Source: Macrolepiota albuminosa
Lineage: Eukaryota > Basidiomycota > Agaricomycetes > Agaricales > Agaricaceae
Reading direction: 5' to 3'
NCBI GenBank assembly: GCA_027475525.1
Contig: JAMWFC010000116.1
Span: 558,001 to 622,000 of the forward strand
Length of the DNA stretch: 64,000 bases
Part shown: in pieces, positions 46,619 to 55,302 of the stretch
How the letters are laid out: each line of letters opens with the position of its first letter
Numbering within the stretch: the first letter of the stretch is position 1
Made by a program: the position numbers and the translations under genes
Notes under the pieces: model-generated
What the model was told of the DNA's origin: nothing
Seen by the model: only the letters and a program-made list of their open reading frames with translations
Databases searched by the model: none

Positions 46619-47663
46619 GAACCCAACCATGGAACAACCTGATGACAGACAAATTCATAATAACGAGGAAGAAGTAAATGAAAACTGCCGCCAGTTAAAC
46701 CTGCGCCTGGCGACCAGTGGCCACCTGGAAAACGTATTTAGAATATTCACGTCTGGTCCCAGAATAGATAACACATACATCCCTGAAGACCCAGGAGTCC
46801 TGCATGAACCCCGCAGAGTATGGATCCACGGATCCGTAGGAAAGAAAAAACGAGTTAGCGATAAGTGTGCACTAGGAGCAGGGGTTCTCTTCGAGGCAAG
46901 AGAAGACCTAAGCTGCGGAAGAAAATGGATTAACGTAGGCACTAACACAAACTCGAGTGCATCCCTTCTAGCTATCCTACTGGCATCCATACAGAGCGGC
47001 ATAAATGCTCCACTATGGATTCTAATAAGATCCAAGGCGGTATATGAGCTACTTACGGAAGACATGGAAGATATGGAAGATAGGGACTTCCTAGGATCAA
47101 ATGATGGAGAACTCCTAAAAACATTGTTGAGCCGTCTGAGAATGCATAGAACAAATGTGTACTTGTGGAATATGTCAGAGGAACTCCCAACAGCGGAAAC
47201 AGGTGCCGCATCCATTTTAGCAAACGAAGCCATAAGTGGACATGCACCGCTACTATTCTTTCTAATTTCTTCCCTTTGATTTTGCCCCGGTTTTCTTGTG
47301 TTTTGTGTTTGGTTTTTGACAATCCGACCTCCCTTGGTTTGTGTTTTTCATTTTTTTGCACTTTCCAATAATTCCCGGCCCTGTTCCAGATGCATTCTTT
47401 TGTTTCCTCTGGATTGTTCATTGGGTAGATTCTGTCTTAGCGGTGCGATTGGTTTCCTGCTCTCTCTTTTTTTTAAAAAAAAACGGGCTGGTCCTCGTTT
47501 TGGAATTGGTACATTATTGCTTTAGGTTTATCATCTACGATGTAGTTTTTCCCCTGATCTACTTGTACTTGGTTACCTCCTGTAATTCCTTTCATAGCAG
47601 TTTTCTATTCCAGGCTACAGGGACTCAGTCGTCCGCTTTTGACGGATTTCAAACTCCTCTTCC

Positions 47664-47960
47664 GTTGTCATCACATGACAAGGCAAACGTTACAATTTGT
47701 GACAACTGTTTTTGAACTTGCAAATTCAACTTCTACGTTGAGTCTCTCTGCTTGCACATGGAAGATAACAACAGCTTAGATATAGTAGAAACAGTGAGGC
47801 CGCATCTGCTGTGTACCTATACTTTACCTTTTGAGTCTCCCAAAGGACATACCCTCTCGTTTTCTTGGTAGTTGGCGTTTCGGCACCCGACTGTTAGAGA
47901 TTGCCCAGTGGATTCCTTCCTCACTGGTAAGTGCTTGGTCATGGAGAGGCAGCGTTTGTC
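47664..47960. other. F-box gene upstream region
   Basis: Non-repetitive flank. A GTAAGT at 47928-47933 may be the donor of a 5' intron, in which case an earlier exon (about 47872-47927) belongs to the gene. No clear TATA box. Confidence 0.35.
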
Positions 47961-49579
47961 ATGCTACTACTTGTTTGGAAGCTTTTTGTTGCCAATAAAC
48001 CCAAGGAATCCCGACATACATTCAGGTTCAGCGACCTACCTTCGGAAATTTTGACCGAAATTCTGAAGCATGTGCACTGGCGTGACTTGCTTATCATGAG
48101 GCAGGTGGGTTCATCGACTTTCATTGCGAAGCCAGAAATAGATCGATGTTTCTAGGTTTGCAAACAACTAAACGACGTTTCGCGAACGCGGGAAGTGTGG
48201 ACGAACCAGTACCGAAGCTATTTGGAAGAGAAAAGATTTAGGATGGAAGCAGAAGAAAGTCTGGACATGTATTCGCCTATGGAACTGGAGTCCTGGGTGT
48301 TGCAACGAAGGAGTGCCGATTGGGAATGGCAATCTAAAAGCCATCCGGTCCATGAGCGCATGATCTGTTTTGATGCACGACTTAGGTTTACTATGGTCCC
48401 AGGTGGACGCTGGCTTCTGACCACTATGGACGACGGTTCAGTGTTGTGCCATGACCTTGAAGATCCCGAAATGCGGAGCAATGTATTAATGCCACCGCGT
48501 GATGACCCGACCAGCCAATTACTATATCGTGTGGCCGTTGAAATCGATCACCTGAGTCCAACGCCCAAGTTTTTCATGGTCACTTATCCTTCAGAATACT
48601 TTGGTCAGTTGAATTACATTCAGATGCGTACTATGATATTGATCGAATCCGGATAAACATTGTAGCACGGCCTTTGAATGGTTCTCTTGATCTTATGATC
48701 TGGTCTGTCCACCTGCGTGGACATGGGTCCTCAGCATGCCTGGAAGCCCATTTTTTACATTCCTTCCCAGCGACTGAACCCCGTACCAGTGTATTATCTG
48801 TCAGTATTTCTGGTAATCTACTCGCCAGGCTTATTTATACCTCCCGGTTCCGGTCGTACATTGAAATTTTTGACTGGAGATCCTGTACAACGTATGTGCA
48901 TCGCAGAACGGTGATTTTTCCTAACGATCCAGACTCTAAGTACCCGGTACGTGAGGCTCCCTCCTTTCATACCAGTCAGTATACACAAGTGTTCACATAC
49001 GCAATGTAGAAATATGTGTTGCTGCTTCCAGGAAGCCGGTTGGCCTTTGTCTCCGCGGACAATCTCTTCGTATACGATGTAGGCGCAATGACCGACGTTC
49101 AGCCTATTGCCCCCGTAAATCCTTGGGTTACGTCAGAACCACGGTGGGCATCATTCGACGGTTATGGGGATAATGCATTTGAACATCTCCAATCGATTCA
49201 GGACAATGACGCCGTTCTTCTTGTTTTGACTTCCGATCAGATCGTTTACCATCTAGTAATCCCTCACAACGTTGAGCATCAGCCGCATCTTGCACGATGT
49301 ATGAACGTTCCCCAGGAATATCATCTGTATACAGCTGGAACACACAAGGCGCTTGTGAAGAAACAAGATTCGACCCTAGTCAAAGTTGGCACCACAAATC
49401 ATCTACATTCAGATGTTGTCACTGCGCATCAACTCACCGTTTCTCCGAATCTTCAATGTTTCTTGCGCACGGTCTCTATAGATCCACCTATTTTAATCGA
49501 GGACATTGGACGCATCATAATTAAGGACAACCGTAAAATTTTCATTCTTGAGACCTCTAGATTTCCCAAATTTCTTTAA
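47961..49579 (+). CDS. F-box protein with a beta-propeller-like C-terminal region, probably frameshifted
   Basis: Exon 1 runs 47961-48104 and contains FRFSDLPSEILTEILKHVHW and DLLIMRQ. A 51-nt intron (48105-48155) interrupts MRQ|VCKQLNDVSRTREVW, together a typical F-box (LPxEIL...VCKxL...W), the Skp1-binding module of SCF ubiquitin ligases. Exon 2 continues to 48946 but needs a one-base shift near 48617 (QLNY|HSDAYYDID). A 63-nt intron (48947-49009) follows and exon 3 opens KYVLLLPGSRLAFVSADN and ends PKFL, TAA at 49577-49579. Repeated strand-like units such as SVSISGNLLARLI...IEIFDW suggest a propeller substrate-binding part; this is inference. The shift is either a mutation or an assembly error. 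It is convergent with a decayed nuclease-like gene, the same pair as in the palindrome. Confidence 0.7.
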
Positions 49580-49679
49580 TATAGAACATCGTATATTCAT
49601 TGCAAACTAGTTAGTGGACTTGGCTACTCTGGATTGTCGCCTACCTAGTATTGTGATGTTGATTAGATATCACTGAAAA

Positions 49680-50300
49680 TTGCTCATTGCTTCTTTAATG
49701 ACATACCCTGGTTGTGTGCTCTGCAAGACAATGATCAGTGATCTGGACCTGTTCTCAAGGGGTTTAGATATTTGGATATTTACCAAAGCAGTCCTAATGC
49801 ATGTCCTTCCCTCTTGAATCCCTAAAGAGTCTCAACTACTGGAATAGATTACTCAGCCAATGCTGAGCTTACATTGCAAGGCATTGGGCAGTTACTTGTG
49901 CTCCATAAGCTGTGAGGCCTTTATATGTGCATTGAGTTTCTGATTACATTTCTGGGACTGCTGCAGATACATTACAATCATCTATTTGCATGATGTTGCT
50001 CACAAAAATCCTTATCAGGGATAAGAACTGTTTTTGGGATGTCTTGTCATGTGGAATGTAGACTTGTTTGTACTATGCCTTCCCTGATGGTTCAGATGAC
50101 CCCCTGAGTCTGACAAAATCGATTTCTGCCACACCAATCATATTTAGCTCCATTAACTTGACATTGGAGGTATTATATATCACCTGCAGTGACTCCAGGT
50201 TACCTGTATCCAAACTATAGTTTAGTTGTTGTGTCTCATTGTTGAGGAGAGGGAAAGCAAATGTCATGCTTGCCAAGAAGTGGAAGAGCAGAGTTTGGTA
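49680..50300 (-). pseudogene. Decayed third copy of the nuclease-like gene
   Basis: The DNA matches the 3' half of the palindrome genes: gtgtgctctgcaa (exon 7 acceptor region), agtgatctggac, then cttacattgcaaggcattgg and a stretch equivalent to 9590-9640. No reading frame survives; CpGs are nearly absent. Its tail-to-tail position relative to the F-box gene repeats the arrangement in both palindrome arms. The 5' half fades out near 50300. Confidence 0.6.
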
Positions 50301-51271
50301 TCCTTGGTGTTATTGCTTTTGAGTCACCTATTCAGAAGGTATATCAAGTACTTCCACCTCCTGTAACCAACCTCGATGACATGATTGCAATTTTATTTTC
50401 TGGTCCTTGCAAGCCTAGAATCTGAGATATCAAACTCTCAATCTTATCAGTTGTAACTGTTGTTGAGCACAGCAAGTCAATGAAAGTTATCTAATAAGAC
50501 ACATTAGGTAGAACCTTAGTGGGTGGTACAAACACTGTGTATTATAAGTAGTATATACCTAATAATACAAAATGGATTGGCCTGACAGTCATGAGGCATG
50601 AGAGAGAAGCAGGGCATGGTCTTTGAGTGAGGTTTCTGTGTTAGCAATGTGTAATGAAATTTTCTTCTCAACAGCCCACATAGAGACATCACAATGGTAC
50701 ATGTCATACATTTGTACAGGAGCTTGCTTTGTGCCATACCATATGTGTCTAGCAGAGTCCACTACACTGTAGTGGAGCAGTCTCCACAGAGCCATAGAAT
50801 ACAGAGCCACAGATGTCTCACAATGTGCTATATGACATGGTTCAGGTGGGCACACACATGCACATGCAGACTTGGCATATGCCAGCATACACTAGGGGCC
50901 AGAAATGGGCATCAGCCCATGAGTGAAAACCTCCTCCATTGGTGGACATCATGGCATGTAAACCCTCCTCAAGGTTCTCACTTCCCTCTCCTCTCTCTTC
51001 CTCCCCACAACAACTTGAGGCTGTGTGCCTCCCCTTCCCTCCTTTTCCCACCTCTGATGCCAGCATATGTCCACAAAAGGGCCCTGCAGACCTACACAAA
51101 GCCTATGCATACCACCAGCAGACATCCATGCAAACCTATGTCGACCCACTCAAACCTACACAGGCCCATGCCAGCCTGCATGAGGCACTAGCAGACATCT
51201 GCACAGGCCTATGCAGGCCCACAGAGGCTGGTTGGGCCAAAAAAAAGTAACTCTTCATCTCATTCTTCATG
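50301..51271. other. CpG-poor, TG/CA-rich sequence, no gene recognised
   Basis: Includes CA-rich stretches (cacacacatgcacatgcag at 50851) and short ORFs of biased composition such as 50694-51191. Possibly the body of the SINE-like repeat whose tRNA-like head follows. Confidence 0.35.
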
Positions 51272-51356
51272 CCTGTAGGGGGGGAATCAAACCCCTGGCC
51301 TTGGGGAAGCCTCCAGCAATAGAATGCAATGACAATTTAACCATTGCACCACAGGT
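51272..51356 (-). repeat. tRNA-like SINE head, second type
   Basis: On the minus strand CCTGTGGTGCAATGGTTAAA contains an A-box-like sequence (51337-51351) and GGTTTGATTCC (51283-51293) is a B box. The paired ends (ACCTGTGG...CCTACAGG) and 85-nt length fit a tRNA-derived element with a long variable arm. Confidence 0.5.
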
Positions 51357-51479
51357 CTGTTACTAACAGATAGAATCAAAGGTCAGATAACACAATGAAC
51401 TGTGGCCCTCCTACATCTCCACAGGTTCCTGCATGGATAATTAGAGGTGGAAAGGAGGCAGCATACCCCCCAAAAACTA

Positions 51480-51990
51480 GCCTACGGAGCTAATGCTTAC
51501 TCCTGCGGGATAGAAGGAGTAGCCCCTATGGTCCCTTAGGACAAGGAATAATAAGAATAGTAGTACTTATACTATTGTCCGTAGGAAATCTACCTACTCT
51601 TAGTAAACCGTAGGAAATAAGGAGAGAAGTCCTTTTTAGTCCTCCTAATTAAGGTAAGGTATAATAAGAAGTCCCTAAGGAGGGGTAGGAAGATCTGCCT
51701 TACGAGTAGAATAAGAATATTAGAAGGAGAGCTAGGAGGGGCTGTGGTTTTCTACCTTTGCCCGCCTCCCCTCCCTACCGTAGGTGGCCCAAACCTCCCC
51801 CCCCCCCTTTCCCCCTAACCACCTTAGTTTTAGAACTTAGGGTTAGGGCTAAGGCTAAAATAAAGCCTACTCCCCGCCTCCCTACGAAGTACGTATAACT
51901 AGTAGTTAGGCCGTAGGCCTTAGTAGTAGTAAGATGTTGGCCTTACCTTTGCCCCTTTACCTTTGCATTTCCCCTACCAAAACCCTGTAG
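51480..51990. other. TpA-rich, CpA/TpG-poor block
   Basis: Dominated by words such as taagg, ccta, tagga and tagta, with few CA or TG dinucleotides. The flanks show the opposite pattern. A 12-14 nt C-run lies near 51800, and ttagggttaggg (51837-51848) is a two-unit telomere-like sequence. No gene. Confidence 0.6.
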
Positions 51991-52119
51991 GTTAGGGAAG
52001 GGGGGAGTATGCTATGAGCCTTGGCCTGACCAAACCTTGGCCTACCAACCCTTGGCCAAAGGGAGGTTGGGCGGGGGGGGCAAAGGCCCCCAAAAGAGTT
52101 TTTGTGGCTTGAAAGAGGT

Positions 52120-52310
52120 GTTGGCATCAGCTGCCATCAGCTGGCATCTGTCAGAATCTGTTGGCAGCTGTTGGGACCTGCTAGCATCTATCGGCATCCA
52201 TCATACATCTGTTGGCATCTGTTGGCTATTTGCTGGCATCTGTGGGCATTTGTGAGCATCTGTTGGCAACTCCTAGCAACCTCTGGCATTGTCTGGCATG
52301 CACTGGCATC
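52120..52310. repeat. Degenerate minisatellite based on (ctgttggcat)n
   Basis: Irregular 10-14 bp units such as ctggcatctg, tgttggcagc and tgttggcatc recur about 14 times. Confidence 0.7.
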
Positions 52311-52768
52311 AGGGTGGAAGAGAAGGAAAGGGGGTGCATGGGCATCTACCACCTGGGATAGCATCTGGGACAGCATGGGGGGTGGCAGAAGAGGGATGGA
52401 GTTGAGGAGAAAGAGGGGGAAGGGGGAGGGGGAGGGGTGTAAGTGTCCACTAGCATGCCAGCAGATGTAGCAAACATCAGATATCAGGTCAGAGGAGAGG
52501 AGGGAAGTGGGGTGCATATGGCAGATGGGGATGGCATGTGAGGTAGTGTGGAGAGTGGAGAGGATGGCACTAAGGAGAAAGAAGGGAAAGGGTGGAAGGT
52601 GTCTGCTGTCCACTGGCATGTGGTAGTGGATGTCAGCAGATGGTAGCTAATGTCCAAAGAAATCTTCCTGTGTAAAAATGACAAATAATTTAGTAGAGAC
52701 AATGCTGGGTTGAAAGAGGAGAAACAAGTCTGGTGGACCTGTGTCCCATCTATAAGCAGATGAACAGA
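52311..52768. other. Purine-rich low-complexity sequence
   Basis: Long G/A-rich runs (52395-52440 and 52490-52600), partly a diverged tandem of a unit with gtgtccactagcatgccagcag / gtgtctgctgtccactggcat. No gene. Confidence 0.4.
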
Positions 52769-53090
52769 TCAAATGGATTTACTGAGATAGTGTCCTTTGA
52801 CCAATCTATGTATATATTATAAAGTTGCAACAAGTCTCAGTAGTTCAGTAGAATATTTATCAATTAGTGATCTATCTTGTGCCAAGCAGTAGGTTTGACT
52901 CCTCCACTGTGCATCATAATAAGACTAATATCAAATGAATTTATCAAGATGGTGTCTTTTGACCAATTTATGTGTATATTATAAGGTTGGAATAAGTCCC
53001 AGTGTTTCAGTGGAATATCTATCAAATGGTAATCTATATTGTGCAAAGCGGTGGGTTCAACTCCTAGGCAGTGCATATATACACTAGTGC
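52769..53090 (+). repeat. Tandem pair (162-bp period) of tRNA-like units
   Basis: Each unit has a leader (gaccaatctatgt...ttataaagttg), an A-box-like cagtagttcagta / cagtgtttcagtgg, and a B-box ggtttgactcc / ggttcaactcc. Units at about 52833-52909 and 52996-53069. The pattern is that of duplicated tRNA-derived SINE heads. Confidence 0.55.
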
Positions 53091-53180
53091 AGGTTTTTTT
53101 GTACTGTGGGTGGGTTTGACTCCCTAATATACTGGTGCCTCTTTTTTTAGTTACCTGTACACTGTACATGCTTGTAGTAA

Positions 53181-53258
53181 GGCCCTGTGGTCTAGTGGAA
53201 TATTGATAAATTAATATTCCATATCATGCATAAGAGGTGGGTTTGACTCTCCCCTTGT
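53181..53258 (+). repeat. Third tRNA-like unit
   Basis: GCCCTGTGGTCTAGTGGAAT has an A-box (TGGTCTAGTGG) and ggtttgactc a B-box 47 nt later. It resembles the pair to the left but lies outside their period. Confidence 0.5.
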
Positions 53259-53262
53259 GTAT

Positions 53263-54004
53263 TCATCAACTACTGTGTGGTTTTTTGCTAATGCATCCCA
53301 TCTTCTGTCCATGACAGTAGCATAACAGATCATATGAATTTATAATAAATTTGTCACTAGCAAAACAGGACGGTTAATCTTCACAAAAAGTAACCAACAG
53401 AAAAGCCATAAATCGTTGTAACTAATGATTAAATTACTTATCTAATGTGTATTCCTTCTCTTCATTAGATTCATGTAATATGTCTGAATAATGCAAAGTC
53501 ATCCAGTGTATATGGCTCCTGAGGTCTGATAAGTATGATGTTTTCATAATTTGCTATCAAGCATGACAAAGAAGATGGTGAGGGTGACTCTGACATATCA
53601 ATGGACACATCATCAGTAAGATCAGCTGGATTGAAAGAGCCAATAGGCCTACATCAACCATGTTGTGCTCTAGAGTAAAATTCTTGTTCTGTTGACATAA
53701 ATGAACTCTGTTTACTAGTGCCAAATTATAACTCACATTGTTGATATAATTTATTAAATCTTCTCTTATCCTTGTATTGAGTCATACATGTCTCATATTC
53801 CTCCCACTGCCAGACATTGTTATCAGTAGATAGGCTTGGGGAAGAAGATTGTTAGGAGGAGGAAGACTGAGATTGAAGAGCTGTTACATGAAATAGCAGT
53901 GGAAGGTTTCTTCTTCATTAGCTGCCATGCCTCCATCCATCTCTTCTGCCATCACAACAAATAGTGGTGGAAGAGTGTCTTTAGTTCCACTCAAGACCTT
54001 CAAG
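53263..54004. other. AT-rich, no gene recognised
   Basis: No coherent reading frame. Confidence 0.35.
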
Positions 54005-54598
54005 TCAATCATCAATGAATGGATTAAAAATATCTACCTGGTCATTGTCAGACGCCCCCAGCTCCATAAATGTCTGGCAGATATGAGCAGAAGGAAGTTG
54101 GGATGCTGCTTGAACCACAACACAAGAGTGTTCCATTGTAGAGCCATACACTAGTCTAGGTTTACCTTTACTGTAGAGGTTGTGGAATGGATGTTGTGGG
54201 GTTGAGGGTTCAATATTTGTCAAAAGTGGCCATTGAGGAGAGTTGACATCAGAGAGAGTGGTAGAATGGGCCATGGAGAGGCAATCTTGAGGATCAGATT
54301 GCTCACCATCAATACTGTTGATATAGAACTCAATGCCTGTCAATTGGCCTATCTGAGCAGGATCCATGAACCTGGCAACAGAACTGACAATGGAAAGAGC
54401 AATGGACTTGCTGTCAGCAAACAGGCAGATCATATTGTTGGCCATTGGAATATGTTCTGTGCTATCCAGCAACCACCACTTGTCTAGGGCTAGAAGTGTC
54501 TGCTGATGGCCAATGGCAGATCTACTACCTCTAAACACACAGAGCAAATTGTCTGGTGATAGGACAGACACTATTCCATCTGCTAATGGCAATGTCAT
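54005..54598 (-). CDS. Unrecognised 197-aa ORF
   Basis: ATG 54598 (MTLPLADGIVSVLSPDN), stop at 54005. Composition is that of a soluble protein: LLALDKWWLLDSTEHIPMAN, FADSKSIALSIVSSVARFMD, GIEFYINSIDGEQSDPQD, ending DNDQVDIFNPFIDD. No motif is recognised, and no signal peptide or membrane segment is evident. DNA around it is CpG-poor, so it may be a fragment of an old element or of a host gene whose other exons are not evident. Confidence 0.35.
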   Translation of the reverse strand: MTLPLADGIVSVLSPDNLLCVFRGSRSAIGHQQTLLALDKWWLLDSTEHIPMANNMICLFADSKSIALSIVSSVARFMDPAQIGQLTGIEFYINSIDGEQSDPQDCLSMAHSTTLSDVNSPQWPLLTNIEPSTPQHPFHNLYSKGKPRLVYGSTMEHSCVVVQAASQLPSAHICQTFMELGASDNDQVDIFNPFIDD

Positions 54599-54938
54599 GG
54601 GAGGCTAGTGGTTGCATGCCTGTTACAGGCCAATAGGAGGGCCTTAGGACATGGATTCAGAGTAGCAGATGTAGATCAGGCAGTAATTGAAAGAGAAACA
54701 AGTATATTGAGAAGAGGAAGAGAGATAGAAACAGAGATAGTAAGGAAACTGAATAAGAAAAAATAAATACCAAGACTAGTGTACCAACTACACAAGTGGG
54801 CCTTTTAGCCTATTGGAGAAGCTTGGGCTTGGACTTGGGTGGGTAGTGAATAGAAAAAGGGCCTGATGTGCCTCTTGATCCAGACCTCAGATGTGATCTA
54901 TATGATGGGGCCTGCTGAGGGTGGAGTTTCTGGATGAT
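54599..54938. other. No gene; flank of the second chromovirus
   Basis: A/G-rich, no ORF of note. Confidence 0.35.
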
Positions 54939-55171
54939 TGTAGCGTAGTCCGCTATGTGGCGTTGGCCACATAGCTTTACTTACTGTATAGTAGTAACTA
55001 TTATATTATATTTATTATAATATAATATTATTTACATTCGTATATAATTAGTTACCAAGCTGCTTACAAAGCAGCTTACTTTTGTTTTACACTACATAGT
55101 CAATAGACCGGTCTGGTCTGATTCTGTACTGTGTGAACTTAAGCTCTCACAAATCCTGTAACTTCGTTACA
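54939..55171 (+). repeat. Probable 5' LTR of the second chromovirus
   Basis: TGTAGCGTAG...CTTCGTTACA, 233 bp, with inverted ends TGTA/TACA and an AT-rich core (54996-55045). A 42-bp piece of its 3' end recurs at 33962-34003. Followed by a leader of 131 nt before the gag ATG. The 3' LTR is not in the window, so the ends rest on this one copy and the fragment. Confidence 0.5.
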
Positions 55172-55302
55172 TTTTTTTGAATCCGCCAGCTAGGATCTAT
55201 TGCCTAGCATCCGACGTCAGTCGTTGAGTTCGTTGACAGAACTCTATCAGCTTCTCGAGCTTCTTGCACAGCCACACCGTGCAAATTTCAAACAGGGGAT
55301 CG

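Larger units (their letters stand above)
37837..47277 (+). pseudogene. LINE ORF2: endonuclease, reverse transcriptase and RNase H-like region, split by copia
   Basis: ATG 37837 (MNNTVYTSSG). The EEP endonuclease shows LASLNIRGYR, LAVQETHLN, VMLGDFNIVED, SQLDRIYVSDD and PGTDHAMVSVQ, so all catalytic blocks are present. A coiled linker is followed by RT with SSAPGIDGITYEFW, ANYRPITCLNTDYKLF, SQAGFIPGRSI, a motif A region (VALDQE then KAYDKIEHDYLW after a 1-base loss near 40121), GVRQGDPLSCLLFDLAIEPL and the catalytic FADD box (ASLFADDTTTFL). A gap-free frame runs to 41529, where copia is inserted. After 46619 the frame continues PTMEQPDDRQ and gives an RNase H-like C-terminus (GAGVLFEAREDL... 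TNTNSSASLLAILLASIQ) ending TGA 47275-47277. The protein nicks the target and reverse transcribes the RNA. Confidence 0.85.
34884..47663 (+). mobile_element. Tad-like LINE, near full length, split by a copia element
   Basis: Order: 5' leader (34884-35454), ORF1 with CCHC knuckle and RGG tail (35455-37452), ORF2 with endonuclease, RT and C-terminal RNase H-like region (37837-47277), then a 3' UTR ending at 47663. The copia element 41530-46618 lies within ORF2 with target duplication GAACC; without it the LINE is about 7.7 kb. The presence of an RNase H-like region after RT and an FADD box fit the Tad1/I-like group. A TGA in ORF1 and a 1-bp frameshift in ORF2 also inactivate it. Confidence 0.85.

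Noticed and set aside
49128..49343. Minus-strand ORF in the F-box gene
   Set aside because: Shadow of exon 3.
51837..51848. ttagggttaggg, telomere-like
   Set aside because: Only two units in a block rich in similar words; not a telomere or a convincing interstitial array.
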